Origin: Acidobacteriota bacterium
GTDB lineage: Bacteria > Acidobacteriota > Aminicenantia > Aminicenantales > Saccharicenantaceae
Direction: 5' to 3'
Length of the DNA: 64,000 nucleotides
Assembly: GCA_033549365.1 (NCBI GenBank)
Contig: JAWSUF010000001.1
Span: 496,001-560,000, forward strand
The translations under genes were made by a program, and so were the position numbers. Below are positions 31,934-41,012 of the stretch, one piece after another. How positions within the stretch are numbered: the first letter of the stretch is position 1; every line of letters starts with the position of its first letter. Under the pieces are notes generated by a model, which saw only the letters and a list, made by a program, of their open reading frames with translations, was not told where the DNA came from and searched no databases.

Positions 31934-32845
31934 ATGAACAATCATCAAAGATCCGGCGGCACTTATGCTTTCTGCTGCATCGCGATTCTTCTCATGGCAG
32001 CCGGTTTTCCCGAACCGGCCGTCGGCGCGCCGGCAGCGGCCCAAGCCAAGGTCCTTCAGGAGATGAGCTGGGTGGATGTCCGCGACTATCTCACAACAAG
32101 CGACATGGTTCTCATTCCTATGGGGAGCACCGAACAGCATGGTCCGCATCTTCCCCTCGGGACGGACTTCTACGAGGCCATGGGCGCGGCGCGGATGATC
32201 TCGGAGCGCACGGGCCTTCTGGTCGCCCCGGTCGTCATGTCCGGATACAGCGTCTATCATTCGGGTTTTCCGGGCAGCCTGAGCCTCAAGCCCGAAACCA
32301 TGACCCAGGTCCTCTTCGAGACGGCCGAAATCCTCATCCAATACGGCTTTCGCCGCATCCTCTTCTTCAACTATCACGGCGGCAATAACATCGTCCAGCA
32401 GAGGGTCATCCACCGGATCAATCACGAGACCGAGGCCGTCGCCGTCGCCGTGGGACACGGCAGCTCGATCATGAAGGAATCGGGCGGCGTGCCGGGCGAC
32501 ATGCACGGCGGCGTCAACGAAACCTCCCTCATGCTCTATCTCCACCCGGAACTTGTCCGCATGGACCGGGCGGAAAAACCGGTCATGCGATATACGGAAC
32601 GGTCGGAAAAGCTGCGGGCCGCGGCCGCCGACAATCCGAGGTTGAACAACATTCTCGACACCCTGCTGGGAGTCCCCGTCGAGACGAAAAAAGGCGGGGC
32701 CAGCCATGAGCTGTCCTCGAACGGGATCTGGTCCTTCCGCGATCCCCGCGAGGCGAATGTCGAACTCGGCCGGAAGATGGCCGAAACCATGGTCGACCAG
32801 GTCGTCCGCTTCATCGAAGCCTGGAGAAAAATCGAAGGCCGCTGA
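31934..32845 (+). CDS. Exported creatininase-family amidohydrolase
   Basis: A 303 aa protein with a signal peptide (YAFCCIAILLMAAGFPEPAV). The creatininase fold shows the metal ligands and active-site motifs IPMGSTEQHGPHLPLGTD, FFNYHGGN and DMHGGVNETSLM. Relatives hydrolyse cyclic amides or act on pterin/flavin precursors; export is unusual for the classical enzymes but common in this family branch. AAAGGAGG ribosome-binding site. Confidence 0.9.
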   Translation: MNNHQRSGGTYAFCCIAILLMAAGFPEPAVGAPAAAQAKVLQEMSWVDVRDYLTTSDMVLIPMGSTEQHGPHLPLGTDFYEAMGAARMISERTGLLVAPVVMSGYSVYHSGFPGSLSLKPETMTQVLFETAEILIQYGFRRILFFNYHGGNNIVQQRVIHRINHETEAVAVAVGHGSSIMKESGGVPGDMHGGVNETSLMLYLHPELVRMDRAEKPVMRYTERSEKLRAAAADNPRLNNILDTLLGVPVETKKGGASHELSSNGIWSFRDPREANVELGRKMAETMVDQVVRFIEAWRKIEGR

Positions 32846-32908
32846 TATCCCGCATTGGGGAACTTTGCCGACTTCCATAGATTCCCTTTTTTCAAGAGGT
32901 GGATGCCA

Positions 32909-34096
32909 ATGAAAAGCTTGAGGCGGGAAAACAGCCGTTCCGTGACGACGGGAATCGCCGCGGCGATCGCCCTGGCAGCCTATTTTTTTGCCACCTGCGG
33001 CCGGACGGCGCCTGAGCCGGGCCCTGTCCCGCGCGGCTTTTCGATCCCTCTTGTCGATCTCTCCGCCGAAACCGATCGGCAGATCGTCGTCGACCGTGAA
33101 CCCGGTCAATATCTTGGACACCCGACGACCGTTCTTCTCGAGGACGGAAGCACAATGATCGCCGTCTATCCCAAGGGCCACGGACGCGGCGCCATCGTCA
33201 TGAAGCGGAGTTCGGACGGCGGATTGACCTGGAGCGAACGCCTGCCCGTTCCGGACAATTGGGCGACCTCCCTCGAAACGCCGACCCTTCACCGGGTCAT
33301 CGGACCCGACGGGCTGCGGCGACTTATTCTGTTTTCGGGACTCTATCCGGCCCGGATGTCGGTCTCTGAGGACGACGGCGCGACCTGGACACCGCTCGAG
33401 GCGGTCGGCGACTGGGGCGGGATCGTCGTCATGTCGAGCGTCGTCGAGCTTCGCGGCGGCCCCGGCCGCTATCTGGCCATGTTTCACGACGACGGCCGTT
33501 TCTTCACCGAGGAATCCCGGGAAGAGACGCCCCGGGTTTTCACCCTCTATACAACATTTTCAGAGAACGGCGGGCTGACCTGGACTTTCCCCGAGCCCGT
33601 TTATCGCTCCAGCGAAATCCATCTCTGCGAGCCCGGCGTGGTCTGTTCGCCGGACGGCCGAACGCTGGCCGCCCTTCTCCGCGAGAACAGCCGGACCCGC
33701 AATTCCTTCGTCATCTTTTCGGAGGACGAAGGCCGGACGTGGAGCGCGCCGCGGGAGCTTCCGGGATCGCTTACGGGCGACCGCCACACCGGCAAATACG
33801 GCCCCGACGGACGGTTGCTCGTCTCCTTCCGGGACATGGCCCACGACAGCCCGACGCGCGGTGACTGGGTCGCCTGGGTCGGGACGTTCGACGACATCGC
33901 CCGCGGGAACGAGGGCCAAGCCCGGATCCGGATCATGGACAACACCAAAGACGCCGACTGCGCCTATCCCGGCGTCGAGGTTCTTCCCGACGGCACGTTC
34001 GTCCTGACGACTTACGGCCACTGGACGGAGGGTGAGCCGCCTTATATTGTGAGCGTCCGCCTCCGGCTCGCCGAAATCGACCGCATCAAACAATAA
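32909..34096 (+). CDS. Sialidase-like BNR-repeat lipoprotein
   Basis: About 395 aa. A lipoprotein-type signal (GIAAAIALAAYFFATCGRT) puts the mature Cys at about residue 31, so it is membrane-anchored outside the cytoplasm. Four Asp boxes are visible: SSDGGLTWSE, SEDDGATWTP, SENGGLTWTF and SEDEGRTWSA, the spacing of a six-bladed sialidase propeller. Whether it cleaves sialic acid or another sugar is unknown. The start at 32909 gives the best signal peptide; an ATG at 32903 is equally close to the AAGAGGTGG site. Confidence 0.85.
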   Translation: MKSLRRENSRSVTTGIAAAIALAAYFFATCGRTAPEPGPVPRGFSIPLVDLSAETDRQIVVDREPGQYLGHPTTVLLEDGSTMIAVYPKGHGRGAIVMKRSSDGGLTWSERLPVPDNWATSLETPTLHRVIGPDGLRRLILFSGLYPARMSVSEDDGATWTPLEAVGDWGGIVVMSSVVELRGGPGRYLAMFHDDGRFFTEESREETPRVFTLYTTFSENGGLTWTFPEPVYRSSEIHLCEPGVVCSPDGRTLAALLRENSRTRNSFVIFSEDEGRTWSAPRELPGSLTGDRHTGKYGPDGRLLVSFRDMAHDSPTRGDWVAWVGTFDDIARGNEGQARIRIMDNTKDADCAYPGVEVLPDGTFVLTTYGHWTEGEPPYIVSVRLRLAEIDRIKQ

Positions 34097-34309
34097 GATC
34101 GAGTCGACCGGCGCCCGCATGCAGATCCTCTTGATGCCGTGCTCGTGGCTCAGGACATCTGTCCGGGAACGTGCCCTCTCGTGACCGGCGACCGGGAATT
34201 CGAGAAAACTTGCCAGGCCGTCGATATCGACTGGCTCGACGAGACAGCCAGGAAAGATCGTCCGTCTGAATTGAGCCCGAGCCGAAGAGAAATCCGGTTA
34301 TATGAAGGG

Positions 34310-37195
34310 CTATTTCTTACCGGGCGGGAGCAGTCGCTTGAGCTCTTCGAACCAGTTCTGGACGAGGATCATCTCGGTGACGGGGGCGGGTGTTCTCTCC
34401 TCCTGCCTGACCATGAGGAACCGCCGGCCGTCGAGGGACAGATCGTAGTTGCGGGTCGGGCTTCCTGGCGCATACCCCGCCTTTTCGAACAGCAGTCGCG
34501 GCTTGCCGGTCGAAAAACCGTTGTCCACCCGGACATCCGCCACCCAAACTTGGTCGTCCCACCGGAAATAGAGCCGCTTCCCGTCCCGCGCCCAAAGCGG
34601 CTGGCTCCCTCCCAGGCTCGAGACCTGATGCTTGGCCCCGGGATCTGGGAAGGGCCTGACATAGATCTCCTCCCGCCCGGACTCGTCGGATACATACGCG
34701 ATCCAGCGCCCGTCGGGCGAGAATTCGGGGAATCCTTCAACGAACGGGGAATTCAGAAAAGGCCGCACGCGCCCCGAATCGGTATCCAGGAGTAGGATGT
34801 CGCCCCCTTCGGTCAGGGCAAGCGTCCGGCCTTCCGGGGTCCACGAAGAGGGGCATTGCCTCAGGTCGCCCGTCGTCAGCCGCTCCATCGGCGAGCTCCC
34901 GTCGTAGGGCTGAGAGAACAGGTTCATGCCCGGTCCGACGAACCACTCGAAGACGACGTTGCGGCCGTCCGGGGCCCAGATCGCCCGGCTGGACATCCCT
35001 TCGTGCGTCAGCCGGCTGTTCGTCCCGGTCTCCAGATCGTACACGAAAACCTGCCAATCCCGTCCCTGAGTGACATAGACGATCCGCCGGCCGTCCGGCG
35101 ATAGACGCGGGGCCTGAAAGGCCGATCGCAGGGGCGCGACAGGCTCCTCGGCCCCCATGTGGTCGACCCAGACAAGGGAATTCCGCAGGTCGGGAAGCAC
35201 TCCGCCCGCCGCGTAGATGAGCGAGCCCGATCCGGAGACGTCGAACTGGCCGGCCGACGTATTATTGGCCCCCCAGGGGATGATGGCCTGCATAACGTCG
35301 TCCACGACGGGGAACGGCTGGCCGGCGATCCGCGTCTTTCCCTGGTCGAACCGCACGGCCATGAGCGTGCCCTGTCTCAGGAAGAGGAGATATCCCCCCG
35401 GGAGATATCTTGCGTCAGCGGCATCGGGGATCAGGGTCCTCCACTCGCGGGTGCCGAGATCGAGGAGCGCGAGGTTCGGTCGGGAATCCCAAGGGTATTT
35501 CCGGGTGGAGAACAGCACGGCCTTTCCGTTGGGGAGCCAGAAGGGCAAGATGTGGTCAAGGTCTTCCCGGTCGGGGCCGGCCAAGGTCAGACGCTCAGCC
35601 TCCCCTCCCGCGGCCGAGATGACCAAAAGGTCGTCTCCACCCGAGAAGGCGATGCGGTCATCCGGCCCCCAGCTCGCCCCGTAGCACAGGCGCAGATCGC
35701 ACAGCGTCGCGGCCACTCCGCCTTCGACGAGGACCTTCTTGAGCTTGCCGTCGGCCCAGAATCCCACCCAGCGGCCGTCGGGCGAGAGGAAGGGGTTGAT
35801 GCCGCCTTCCGTTCCGGCGATGGGCGAGGCCGTGCTCTGGTTCATTCTTCGGAGATACAGCCGGGATCTCGCTTGCGGGCCGGGGTTCTCTTCGATCGCG
35901 CTGTAGACGAGGAAGCTGCCGTCAGGCGCGATGGCCATGGCTCTGCGGCTCGGCCATTCCCTTTCCTGGGTCCGGCGCATGCCGTCCAGCCAGTGGCCCG
36001 GCTCGACCTTGATGGTCGACGTGATGGTCGGGGCGGAAGGCGTGGATTGGGAGAACCCGAAGAAAAGTCGGTCGATGAGGGCACCCACGAGAAATATGAC
36101 AACCGCCCCTGCCGCCAGCCAGGGAAGCGGCAGCCGCCGGAGGAGCGGCGCCGTTTCGGCGGGGGCGGCCGGCGCCTCGATCTCGATCCGGGCGTCGCCG
36201 ATGTCGCGCAGGCGGTTCTTCGGGCTTTTATGCAGGCAGCGGCGGAGGAGGGTTGCGATGTTCGGCGGCGTGTTCGGCGGGAGCGCTGTCCAATCCGGCT
36301 CGCCCTTCAGGATCTGCGCCAGGGTATCGGATACCGTCTCGCCATGGAAAGCCTGTTTCCCGGTCAGGCATTCGTAGAGGATGCATCCGAAAGCCCAGAT
36401 GTCGGACCGCTTGTCGACGGACCGGCCTCGGGCTTGCTCGGGGCTCATGTAGGCCGCGGTCCCCAGGATGACGCCGGGCTCGGTCATCCGGGCGGTGATC
36501 GTCGGGGAATTGGCGATGTCGACGCCTGTTGTCTCTCCCGCGTAGGCTTTGGCCAGGCCGAAGTCGAGGATCTTGGCCGCGCCCTCGGCCGTGATCATGA
36601 TGTTGCCGGGCTTCAGGTCGCGGTGGACGATCCCTTTCTCGTGGGCGGCCTCGAGCCCCTCGGCGATCTGCCGGCAGAGCTCCAGGGCTTCCCCGGTCTC
36701 GAGCGGCCCGCCGTCGAGCCTCGCCCTGAGGGCCTCGCCTTCCACGAGCTCCATGACGATGAACCGGCGCCCTTCGAACTCCTCGAGCCCGTGGATCGTG
36801 GCGATGTGGGGATGGTTGAGGACGGCCAGGAGCCGGGCCTCGCGCTCGAAGCGGGCCAGCCTCTCCGCATCAGCGGCGAAGGCGGCGGGCAGGATCTTGA
36901 TGGCGACATGGCGGCCGAGATTGCGGTCGAGGGCCCGATGGACCTCGCCCATGCCTCCTTCGCCGATTTTGCCCAGGATCTCGTAGCGGACGGCAAGAAC
37001 GGTTCCGGGGGCCACGGCCTGGGCCGGAGCGGGCGCAGGCGTCTCGAGGGTTTGGGTGAAGGGGCGTGGGTGCAGGGGCGGGGGCGGAGGAGGGGTCGGA
37101 GTCGCGGCGGCAGTAACGAGCGCCGTCGCGCAGCTGCTGCAGAACCGGGCCGTATCGGTGTTGTCGGAATGGCAGGTCGGGCACTTGACAGCCAT
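34310..37195 (-). CDS. Ser/Thr protein kinase with zinc ribbon and propeller sensor
   Basis: A 961 aa protein. Residues 5-22 are a zinc ribbon (CPTCHSDN, CSSC), then a proline-rich linker. The Hanks-type kinase domain covers about 71-335 (GKIGEGGMGEV, catalytic VAIKILP Lys100, HRDLKPGNIM, DFGLAKA). One membrane helix (WLAAGAVVIFLVGALIDRLF) follows. The outer part is a TolB/PD40-type propeller (repeats such as LSPDGRRIVYVTQG and FSPDGRWIAYVSDE). This is the PknB-TolB architecture abundant in Acidobacteria-like genomes. It probably senses something outside and phosphorylates cytoplasmic targets. No phosphatase adjacent. Confidence 0.93.
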   Translation of the reverse strand: MAVKCPTCHSDNTDTARFCSSCATALVTAAATPTPPPPPPLHPRPFTQTLETPAPAPAQAVAPGTVLAVRYEILGKIGEGGMGEVHRALDRNLGRHVAIKILPAAFAADAERLARFEREARLLAVLNHPHIATIHGLEEFEGRRFIVMELVEGEALRARLDGGPLETGEALELCRQIAEGLEAAHEKGIVHRDLKPGNIMITAEGAAKILDFGLAKAYAGETTGVDIANSPTITARMTEPGVILGTAAYMSPEQARGRSVDKRSDIWAFGCILYECLTGKQAFHGETVSDTLAQILKGEPDWTALPPNTPPNIATLLRRCLHKSPKNRLRDIGDARIEIEAPAAPAETAPLLRRLPLPWLAAGAVVIFLVGALIDRLFFGFSQSTPSAPTITSTIKVEPGHWLDGMRRTQEREWPSRRAMAIAPDGSFLVYSAIEENPGPQARSRLYLRRMNQSTASPIAGTEGGINPFLSPDGRWVGFWADGKLKKVLVEGGVAATLCDLRLCYGASWGPDDRIAFSGGDDLLVISAAGGEAERLTLAGPDREDLDHILPFWLPNGKAVLFSTRKYPWDSRPNLALLDLGTREWRTLIPDAADARYLPGGYLLFLRQGTLMAVRFDQGKTRIAGQPFPVVDDVMQAIIPWGANNTSAGQFDVSGSGSLIYAAGGVLPDLRNSLVWVDHMGAEEPVAPLRSAFQAPRLSPDGRRIVYVTQGRDWQVFVYDLETGTNSRLTHEGMSSRAIWAPDGRNVVFEWFVGPGMNLFSQPYDGSSPMERLTTGDLRQCPSSWTPEGRTLALTEGGDILLLDTDSGRVRPFLNSPFVEGFPEFSPDGRWIAYVSDESGREEIYVRPFPDPGAKHQVSSLGGSQPLWARDGKRLYFRWDDQVWVADVRVDNGFSTGKPRLLFEKAGYAPGSPTRNYDLSLDGRRFLMVRQEERTPAPVTEMILVQNWFEELKRLLPPGKK

Positions 37196-37278
37196 GAGCG
37201 GTTTCCTCCCCTCAGCGGCCCAAGGATATCAATCCGCTGTCGTCAAGTCAAATGTTTCCGTGCAGCGTCATTGGGTTC

Positions 37279-37704
37279 TTAGGTCCGACCCCGGCCTTTC
37301 CGGCCTTGTGAACGCTTCTTCTTGATCGTGGCCAAGGCGTCCTTTTCAAGTTTTCTGCCACGGGTCAAGCTCCTTTGCAGGCGCCGGATCGGTTCCTCTT
37401 CGAGAAGAAGCAGCGTCAGGCGAACGTTGTCCCGATCGAGCTTCGGGTTGCCGGTGATGATGCGGTCGGTGAGGGCCCGGATCCGCTCGATCTTCGCGAC
37501 ATCCGGGTCCGTTTCGGTGAGAAAGGCGCCGGGCTGCACGGCCAGGGTGTCGGCAAGCGACCGGAGAGAGGCGGGGAGGACGGAGTTTTTATGGACCAGG
37601 TGGTAGAAGGCCGTCTTGCTGACCCCGGCCTTTGAAAGGAGGGCGCCGAGGGTCAGACCGCGTCGGCCGGCCAGCTTTCGGAGTTTGGTCGTGTCGATCC
37701 GCAT
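37279..37704 (-). CDS. XRE-like HTH regulator
   Basis: A 141 aa protein. Residues about 5-60 form a helix-turn-helix (LRKLAGRRGLTLGALLSKAG, VSKTAFYHLVHKNSVLP), with LAVQPGAFLTE closing the domain. The C-terminus is basic (RKLEKDALATIKKKRSQGRK). Target unknown. It is upstream of the kinase gene by 83 bp on the same strand and may be co-transcribed with it. Confidence 0.8.
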   Translation of the reverse strand: MRIDTTKLRKLAGRRGLTLGALLSKAGVSKTAFYHLVHKNSVLPASLRSLADTLAVQPGAFLTETDPDVAKIERIRALTDRIITGNPKLDRDNVRLTLLLLEEEPIRRLQRSLTRGRKLEKDALATIKKKRSQGRKGRGRT

Positions 37705-37753
37705 GGCTTAATGGTACTAAATAATAGGACTAAAGGCAAGTCAGGGTTCCGGC

Positions 37754-38885
37754 TCAGAAGAGAAAGGCGACGGCGACGGCCGCAACCAGGATCAAAACCA
37801 AACCGGGCAAAACCGCCCGGCGCAGCGCCTTGGAGCCGCCCGTGAAGACGATGGCGCCTTTGACCACCGTATTGGATACGGCCGCCAGCACAATCGCCCG
37901 TTCCGCGACCTCGAGACCCACGTTGCCGGAGCGGCTCAATTCCGTCATCGAAAGCGTGATGGCATCGACATCGGCCAGCCCCGAAGCCAGGCTCGAGATG
38001 TAAACCCCCATGTCGCCGAAATAGAGTTGGGCCGCGCGCGCAACAAGGAGGATAACCCCGTACAGCAATCCGAAAGTGATCGCCGGCTTGAGCTCAAAGG
38101 GGTTTTTGACTTCCATATCACCTTCGCTTTCTCCGCGGGGCGCCAGGTGAAGGTAATATCCGTAAGCCAGCCCGGCCAGGGCGCCGGCGGAGAGCGCCGG
38201 CCAGAGTTGCCGGAGAAGAGGGGGATAAACGACGGCCGCCCAGAAGTCCGGTCAGGATGATGCCGCGGCGCGAACCCACCAGCTTGTAGAGGACATACCC
38301 TGAAAAGCCGATGCCGGAAATCAGCACGACCATCAGCCAGATCTTGTAAGGATTGATGACATCAAACGGAGGTCCCCAGAATCCCCGGTTCGGCAACACG
38401 GGCAGGACGATGGCGGTGATCAAAGCGAATTTCAGTGCGGCAACAATATCTTCGCGCTTGAGGCGTTCGACAAACCCGTGGAGTTCGATCTTGAAGGACA
38501 GGAGCGCGGCCGTCGCAACTCCCAAAGCCACCGCCAAAGCAAGCTCGTTCCAGTAGCACAAGGCGCCGGCCAGAACCGTGATGACAATCGCCACCTCGGT
38601 CGTCAGGCCGGGATCGCCCTTTTGGGCCGTAAAAAAATAAGCGGCGGTCGTGAAAATCCCGATGATGACGAACAGGCCGACAAACGGCCAGGGGGATTGA
38701 AGAAGGTCGGAAACGAAGGCGCCTCCGCAGCCGGCCAGGCCGAGCAGGGAGAACGTCCGGACGCCGGCTGAGGTTTTCTGATCGGCTTTTTCGGAATCTT
38801 CGTAGCTGTGTTCGCGCTGGAGGCCGATCAGCATGCCGATAAACAGCGCCGCGCCGAATCGATAAAAGAGCGAATATTGGTCCAT
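37754..38885 (-). pseudogene. Broken MgtC/DUF4010 membrane protein gene
   Basis: Two frames together make one MgtC-DUF4010 protein. The first (38885-38118) has MgtC-like helices (RFGAALFIGMLIGLQREHSY) and the DUF4010 start, ending sensibly at IILTGLLGG near 38240. It then becomes an Arg/Pro-rich out-of-frame tail. The second frame is open from about 38240 (VVYPPLLRQLWPALSAGALA) through MEVKNPFELKPAITFGLLYG and ASGLADVDAITLSM to 37754. Roughly 45-50 family residues expected between the two halves are missing. A deletion plus frameshift, or an assembly error at this point, explains it. A TATAAT lies at 38897-38892, only seven bases from the ATG. Confidence 0.75.
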
Positions 38886-39169
38886 GTTGTTATTATATCA
38901 AAGGTTGCTTGGCTTTGGCATCTGACTGATATTCAATCATTTAAAAAATTTTCAAGCTGAAGCGAGAAGCTTAGAGTGTCATTTTTTACTCAAAAAAACA
39001 TATTCCAAGACACTTTTGTTCGAAATCGCCTCTGCAATAATTTTTTGTCGACATCAAGCGTCATCACCATCAATTGCCGAATCGGGCAAGCAGGATTTCA
39101 GTTTGGTGATCTTGACAAAGTCTTGCGCCCCGGCCTATTCTCGAAACGATTCGGGACGAGGAGGATCGC
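38886..39169. other. Divergent intergenic region
   Basis: About 284 bases between the broken MgtC/DUF4010 gene and the racemase gene. The middle (38930-39060) is AT-rich for this genome. Beyond the TATAAT at 38892-38897 (minus strand) and the promoter at 39112-39141 (plus strand) I see no RNA structure or ORF. Confidence 0.5.
39112..39141 (+). promoter_or_regulatory. Promoter of the racemase gene
   Basis: TTGACA (39112-39117), an 18-base spacer and TATTCT (39136-39141), the same hexamers as the fur promoter. GAGGAGG precedes the ATG. Confidence 0.65.
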
Positions 39170-40414
39170 ATGAACCGAAGGGAATTCATCCAGCGCTTGA
39201 AAACGGGCGGCGCGGCCGCGGCCCTTCTTTCCGCCGGAGGCGCGGCGGGTTGCCGCCGGGAGGCCGAAACACCGGAACCGGCAAGGCCGGCGGCCGAAGC
39301 GCCGTTATCAGGTTCCCGAGATCCCCGGATCGAAGTGGACCTGGGCGCCGTTGGACGGAACCTCGACCGGATCCGCGAACGGACCCGGGTCCCCGTCATG
39401 GGCGTCGTCAAGGCCGACGCCTACGGGCACGGGCTCGTCGCGGTCGCCCGCCATCTCGAATCGGCCGGCATCGCCGCCCTCATGACCGGGAAGCTCTCCG
39501 AAGCCGCCCGGCTGCGGGCCGCGGGCATCCGGTGTGCCGTCGTCAATTTCGGACCCTTCGGACCGCCGGACGCCGAAGACATCCTCCGCCGCCAAATCCG
39601 TCAGTCCGTTTCGTCCCTCGATGACCTGGCCGTTCTGGACGCCGCCGCAACTAAAGCCGAAACAACGGCCGAAATTGACATCCATGTCGATACCGGCATG
39701 AACCGGGCCGGAGTTCCGGCTGAAGAGGCCGCGGCTCTCATCGAACGCGCGGCGGCGCATCCCCGCCTCCAAATCGAGGGCATTTCGACCGCCCTGACCG
39801 AGGACCCGGAGTTCGACCGGGAGCAGCTCCGTGTCTTCACGGCGATCTGCGCGGAGGCCAAAGCCAAGGGCATCGACTGCGGCCTTCGCCATGCCGCAAG
39901 CAGCGGGGCGCTTTTCGGCGACGACGACGTCTTCCTCGACATGGTCCGTCCCGGAATCGCACTCTACGGCTATTACCCCAACGCCCGGACGCGCCGCGAA
40001 GACAGTCTCGGCCTCGAACCGGCTCTCCGGTTCATGGCGACTGTGACTTTCGTCCGTGATGTCAGGCCTGGAGAAAGCCTGTCCTACCTGAAGTCCGTCC
40101 GGATCGACCGTCCGAAGCGCATCGCGACGGTCGGTGTCGGATATGCCGACGGCTATCCCCATCTGCTGGGCGGTCCGGGCGTCGTCCTTATCGGGGGAAA
40201 GAGCTTTCCGGTTCTTCCGGCCGTGACGTCGAATCACATCATGATCGATCTGGGGGACGACCGAACCATCGGCGTCGGTGATGAGGTTGTGCTCATCGAC
40301 AACCGCCGCGACTCCCCCGCGGCCGCCGACGCCCTGGCCGAGATTTCCGGCGGCTCGGATTACAAGTTCCTCATCGGTTTGAGGCCGGCTCTCCCACGAA
40401 CCTATCTCCGCTGA
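39170..40414 (+). CDS. Exported alanine-racemase-like PLP protein (Tat lipoprotein)
   Basis: A 414 aa protein. MNRREFIQRLKTGGAAAALL is a twin-arginine signal and GGAAGC a possible lipobox (Cys28). The fold-III PLP barrel follows: PLP Lys81 in VMGVVKADAYGHG, HVDTGMNRAGV, MVRPGIALYGYYP, and the second catalytic Tyr in VGVGYADGYP. The block that is usually GRVxMD is replaced by VTSNHIMIDLG. It probably racemises alanine or a range of amino acids outside the cytoplasm, as known broad-spectrum periplasmic racemases do. The Tat signal fits export with PLP already bound. Confidence 0.88.
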   Translation: MNRREFIQRLKTGGAAAALLSAGGAAGCRREAETPEPARPAAEAPLSGSRDPRIEVDLGAVGRNLDRIRERTRVPVMGVVKADAYGHGLVAVARHLESAGIAALMTGKLSEAARLRAAGIRCAVVNFGPFGPPDAEDILRRQIRQSVSSLDDLAVLDAAATKAETTAEIDIHVDTGMNRAGVPAEEAAALIERAAAHPRLQIEGISTALTEDPEFDREQLRVFTAICAEAKAKGIDCGLRHAASSGALFGDDDVFLDMVRPGIALYGYYPNARTRREDSLGLEPALRFMATVTFVRDVRPGESLSYLKSVRIDRPKRIATVGVGYADGYPHLLGGPGVVLIGGKSFPVLPAVTSNHIMIDLGDDRTIGVGDEVVLIDNRRDSPAAADALAEISGGSDYKFLIGLRPALPRTYLR

Positions 40415-40415
40415 T

Positions 40416-40655
40416 TTATTTCATCAAGGCCTTGACGGAAATGTCCTCGTCGAGGTCCGGCCAGTGAATTCCGACGCCTTTCCCTATGAGTCGCCAGTTT
40501 TCTCTCTGTTCCGGCCGGGCGTCTCTCAGGCGGGGAAACCATTCCAGGGGAACGCTGATGATCCGCCCGTCAAGAATCCGAACATGCATCATCCGCTCTT
40601 CGAAACGGACATCGACCGCCATAATTTCAGTCGTTTTTGATGCCGAAATACGCAT
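40416..40655 (-). CDS. DUF2442-like protein
   Basis: A 79 aa protein. The pattern AVDVRFEERMMHVRILDGRI, ISVPLEWFPRLRDA, WRLIGKGVGIHWPDLDEDI is that of DUF2442 proteins. The start is taken at 40655 behind AAGGA. It overlaps the DUF4160 gene by 29 bp. The DUF4160-DUF2442 pair is widespread, mobile-looking and often near toxin-antitoxin genes. No biochemical role is established. Confidence 0.82.
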   Translation of the reverse strand: MRISASKTTEIMAVDVRFEERMMHVRILDGRIISVPLEWFPRLRDARPEQRENWRLIGKGVGIHWPDLDEDISVKALMK

Positions 40656-40872
40656 CCCATTTTTCCTTAAAAAACTTCGCATTTGTTATGACAATCCGCC
40701 GGATTTCGTGAAGCTCCCCGGCGTTACATCCCACCGATAATGCCAATTCGATAGGTTCAAGCCAAAATTTCGCATATCCGTCTCCGATTTCCACATGAAC
40801 ATGCCGCGGCTCAAAACCTTCATTGCTGAAGAAGAAGAAACGGTATCGCCCTTCTCTCAGGATTGTCGGCAT
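40627..40872 (-). CDS. DUF4160-like protein
   Basis: An 81 aa protein: MPTILREGRYRFFFFSNEGF, then EPRHVHVEIGDGYAKFWL, and a C-terminal helix region. This is the DUF4160 signature (RFFFFSNE, PxHVHV). It is the first gene of a two-gene unit with DUF2442. AT-richer than neighbours, suggesting transfer. Confidence 0.87.
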   Translation of the reverse strand: MPTILREGRYRFFFFSNEGFEPRHVHVEIGDGYAKFWLEPIELALSVGCNAGELHEIRRIVITNAKFFKEKWDAYFGIKND

Positions 40873-41012
40873 AATTATACCACTGTTTATACTTTTTGCT
40901 TCTTTTTTAAAGACGCCACAAAAATAGAAAAATTCTCGCGACTCACTCTGTTTCGGTTAGGGCGAGGGAAATCGGCCGGCCTTATTGAATCCGGCCGAAA
41001 GGAAAGACGATG

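Noticed and set aside
31841-33487. 548-codon minus-strand frame opposite the creatininase and sialidase-like genes
   Set aside because: Runs across two well-supported plus-strand genes and their intergenic gap; no motif.
34139-34795. 218-codon plus frame between the sialidase-like and kinase genes
   Set aside because: Mostly antisense to the kinase C-terminus and without a ribosome-binding site. The 34097-34309 gap appears empty.
35159-37282. 707-codon plus-strand frame opposite the Ser/Thr kinase gene
   Set aside because: It is a mirror of the GC-rich kinase-propeller gene, has no domain pattern and no ribosome-binding site. The minus-strand gene has all kinase motifs.
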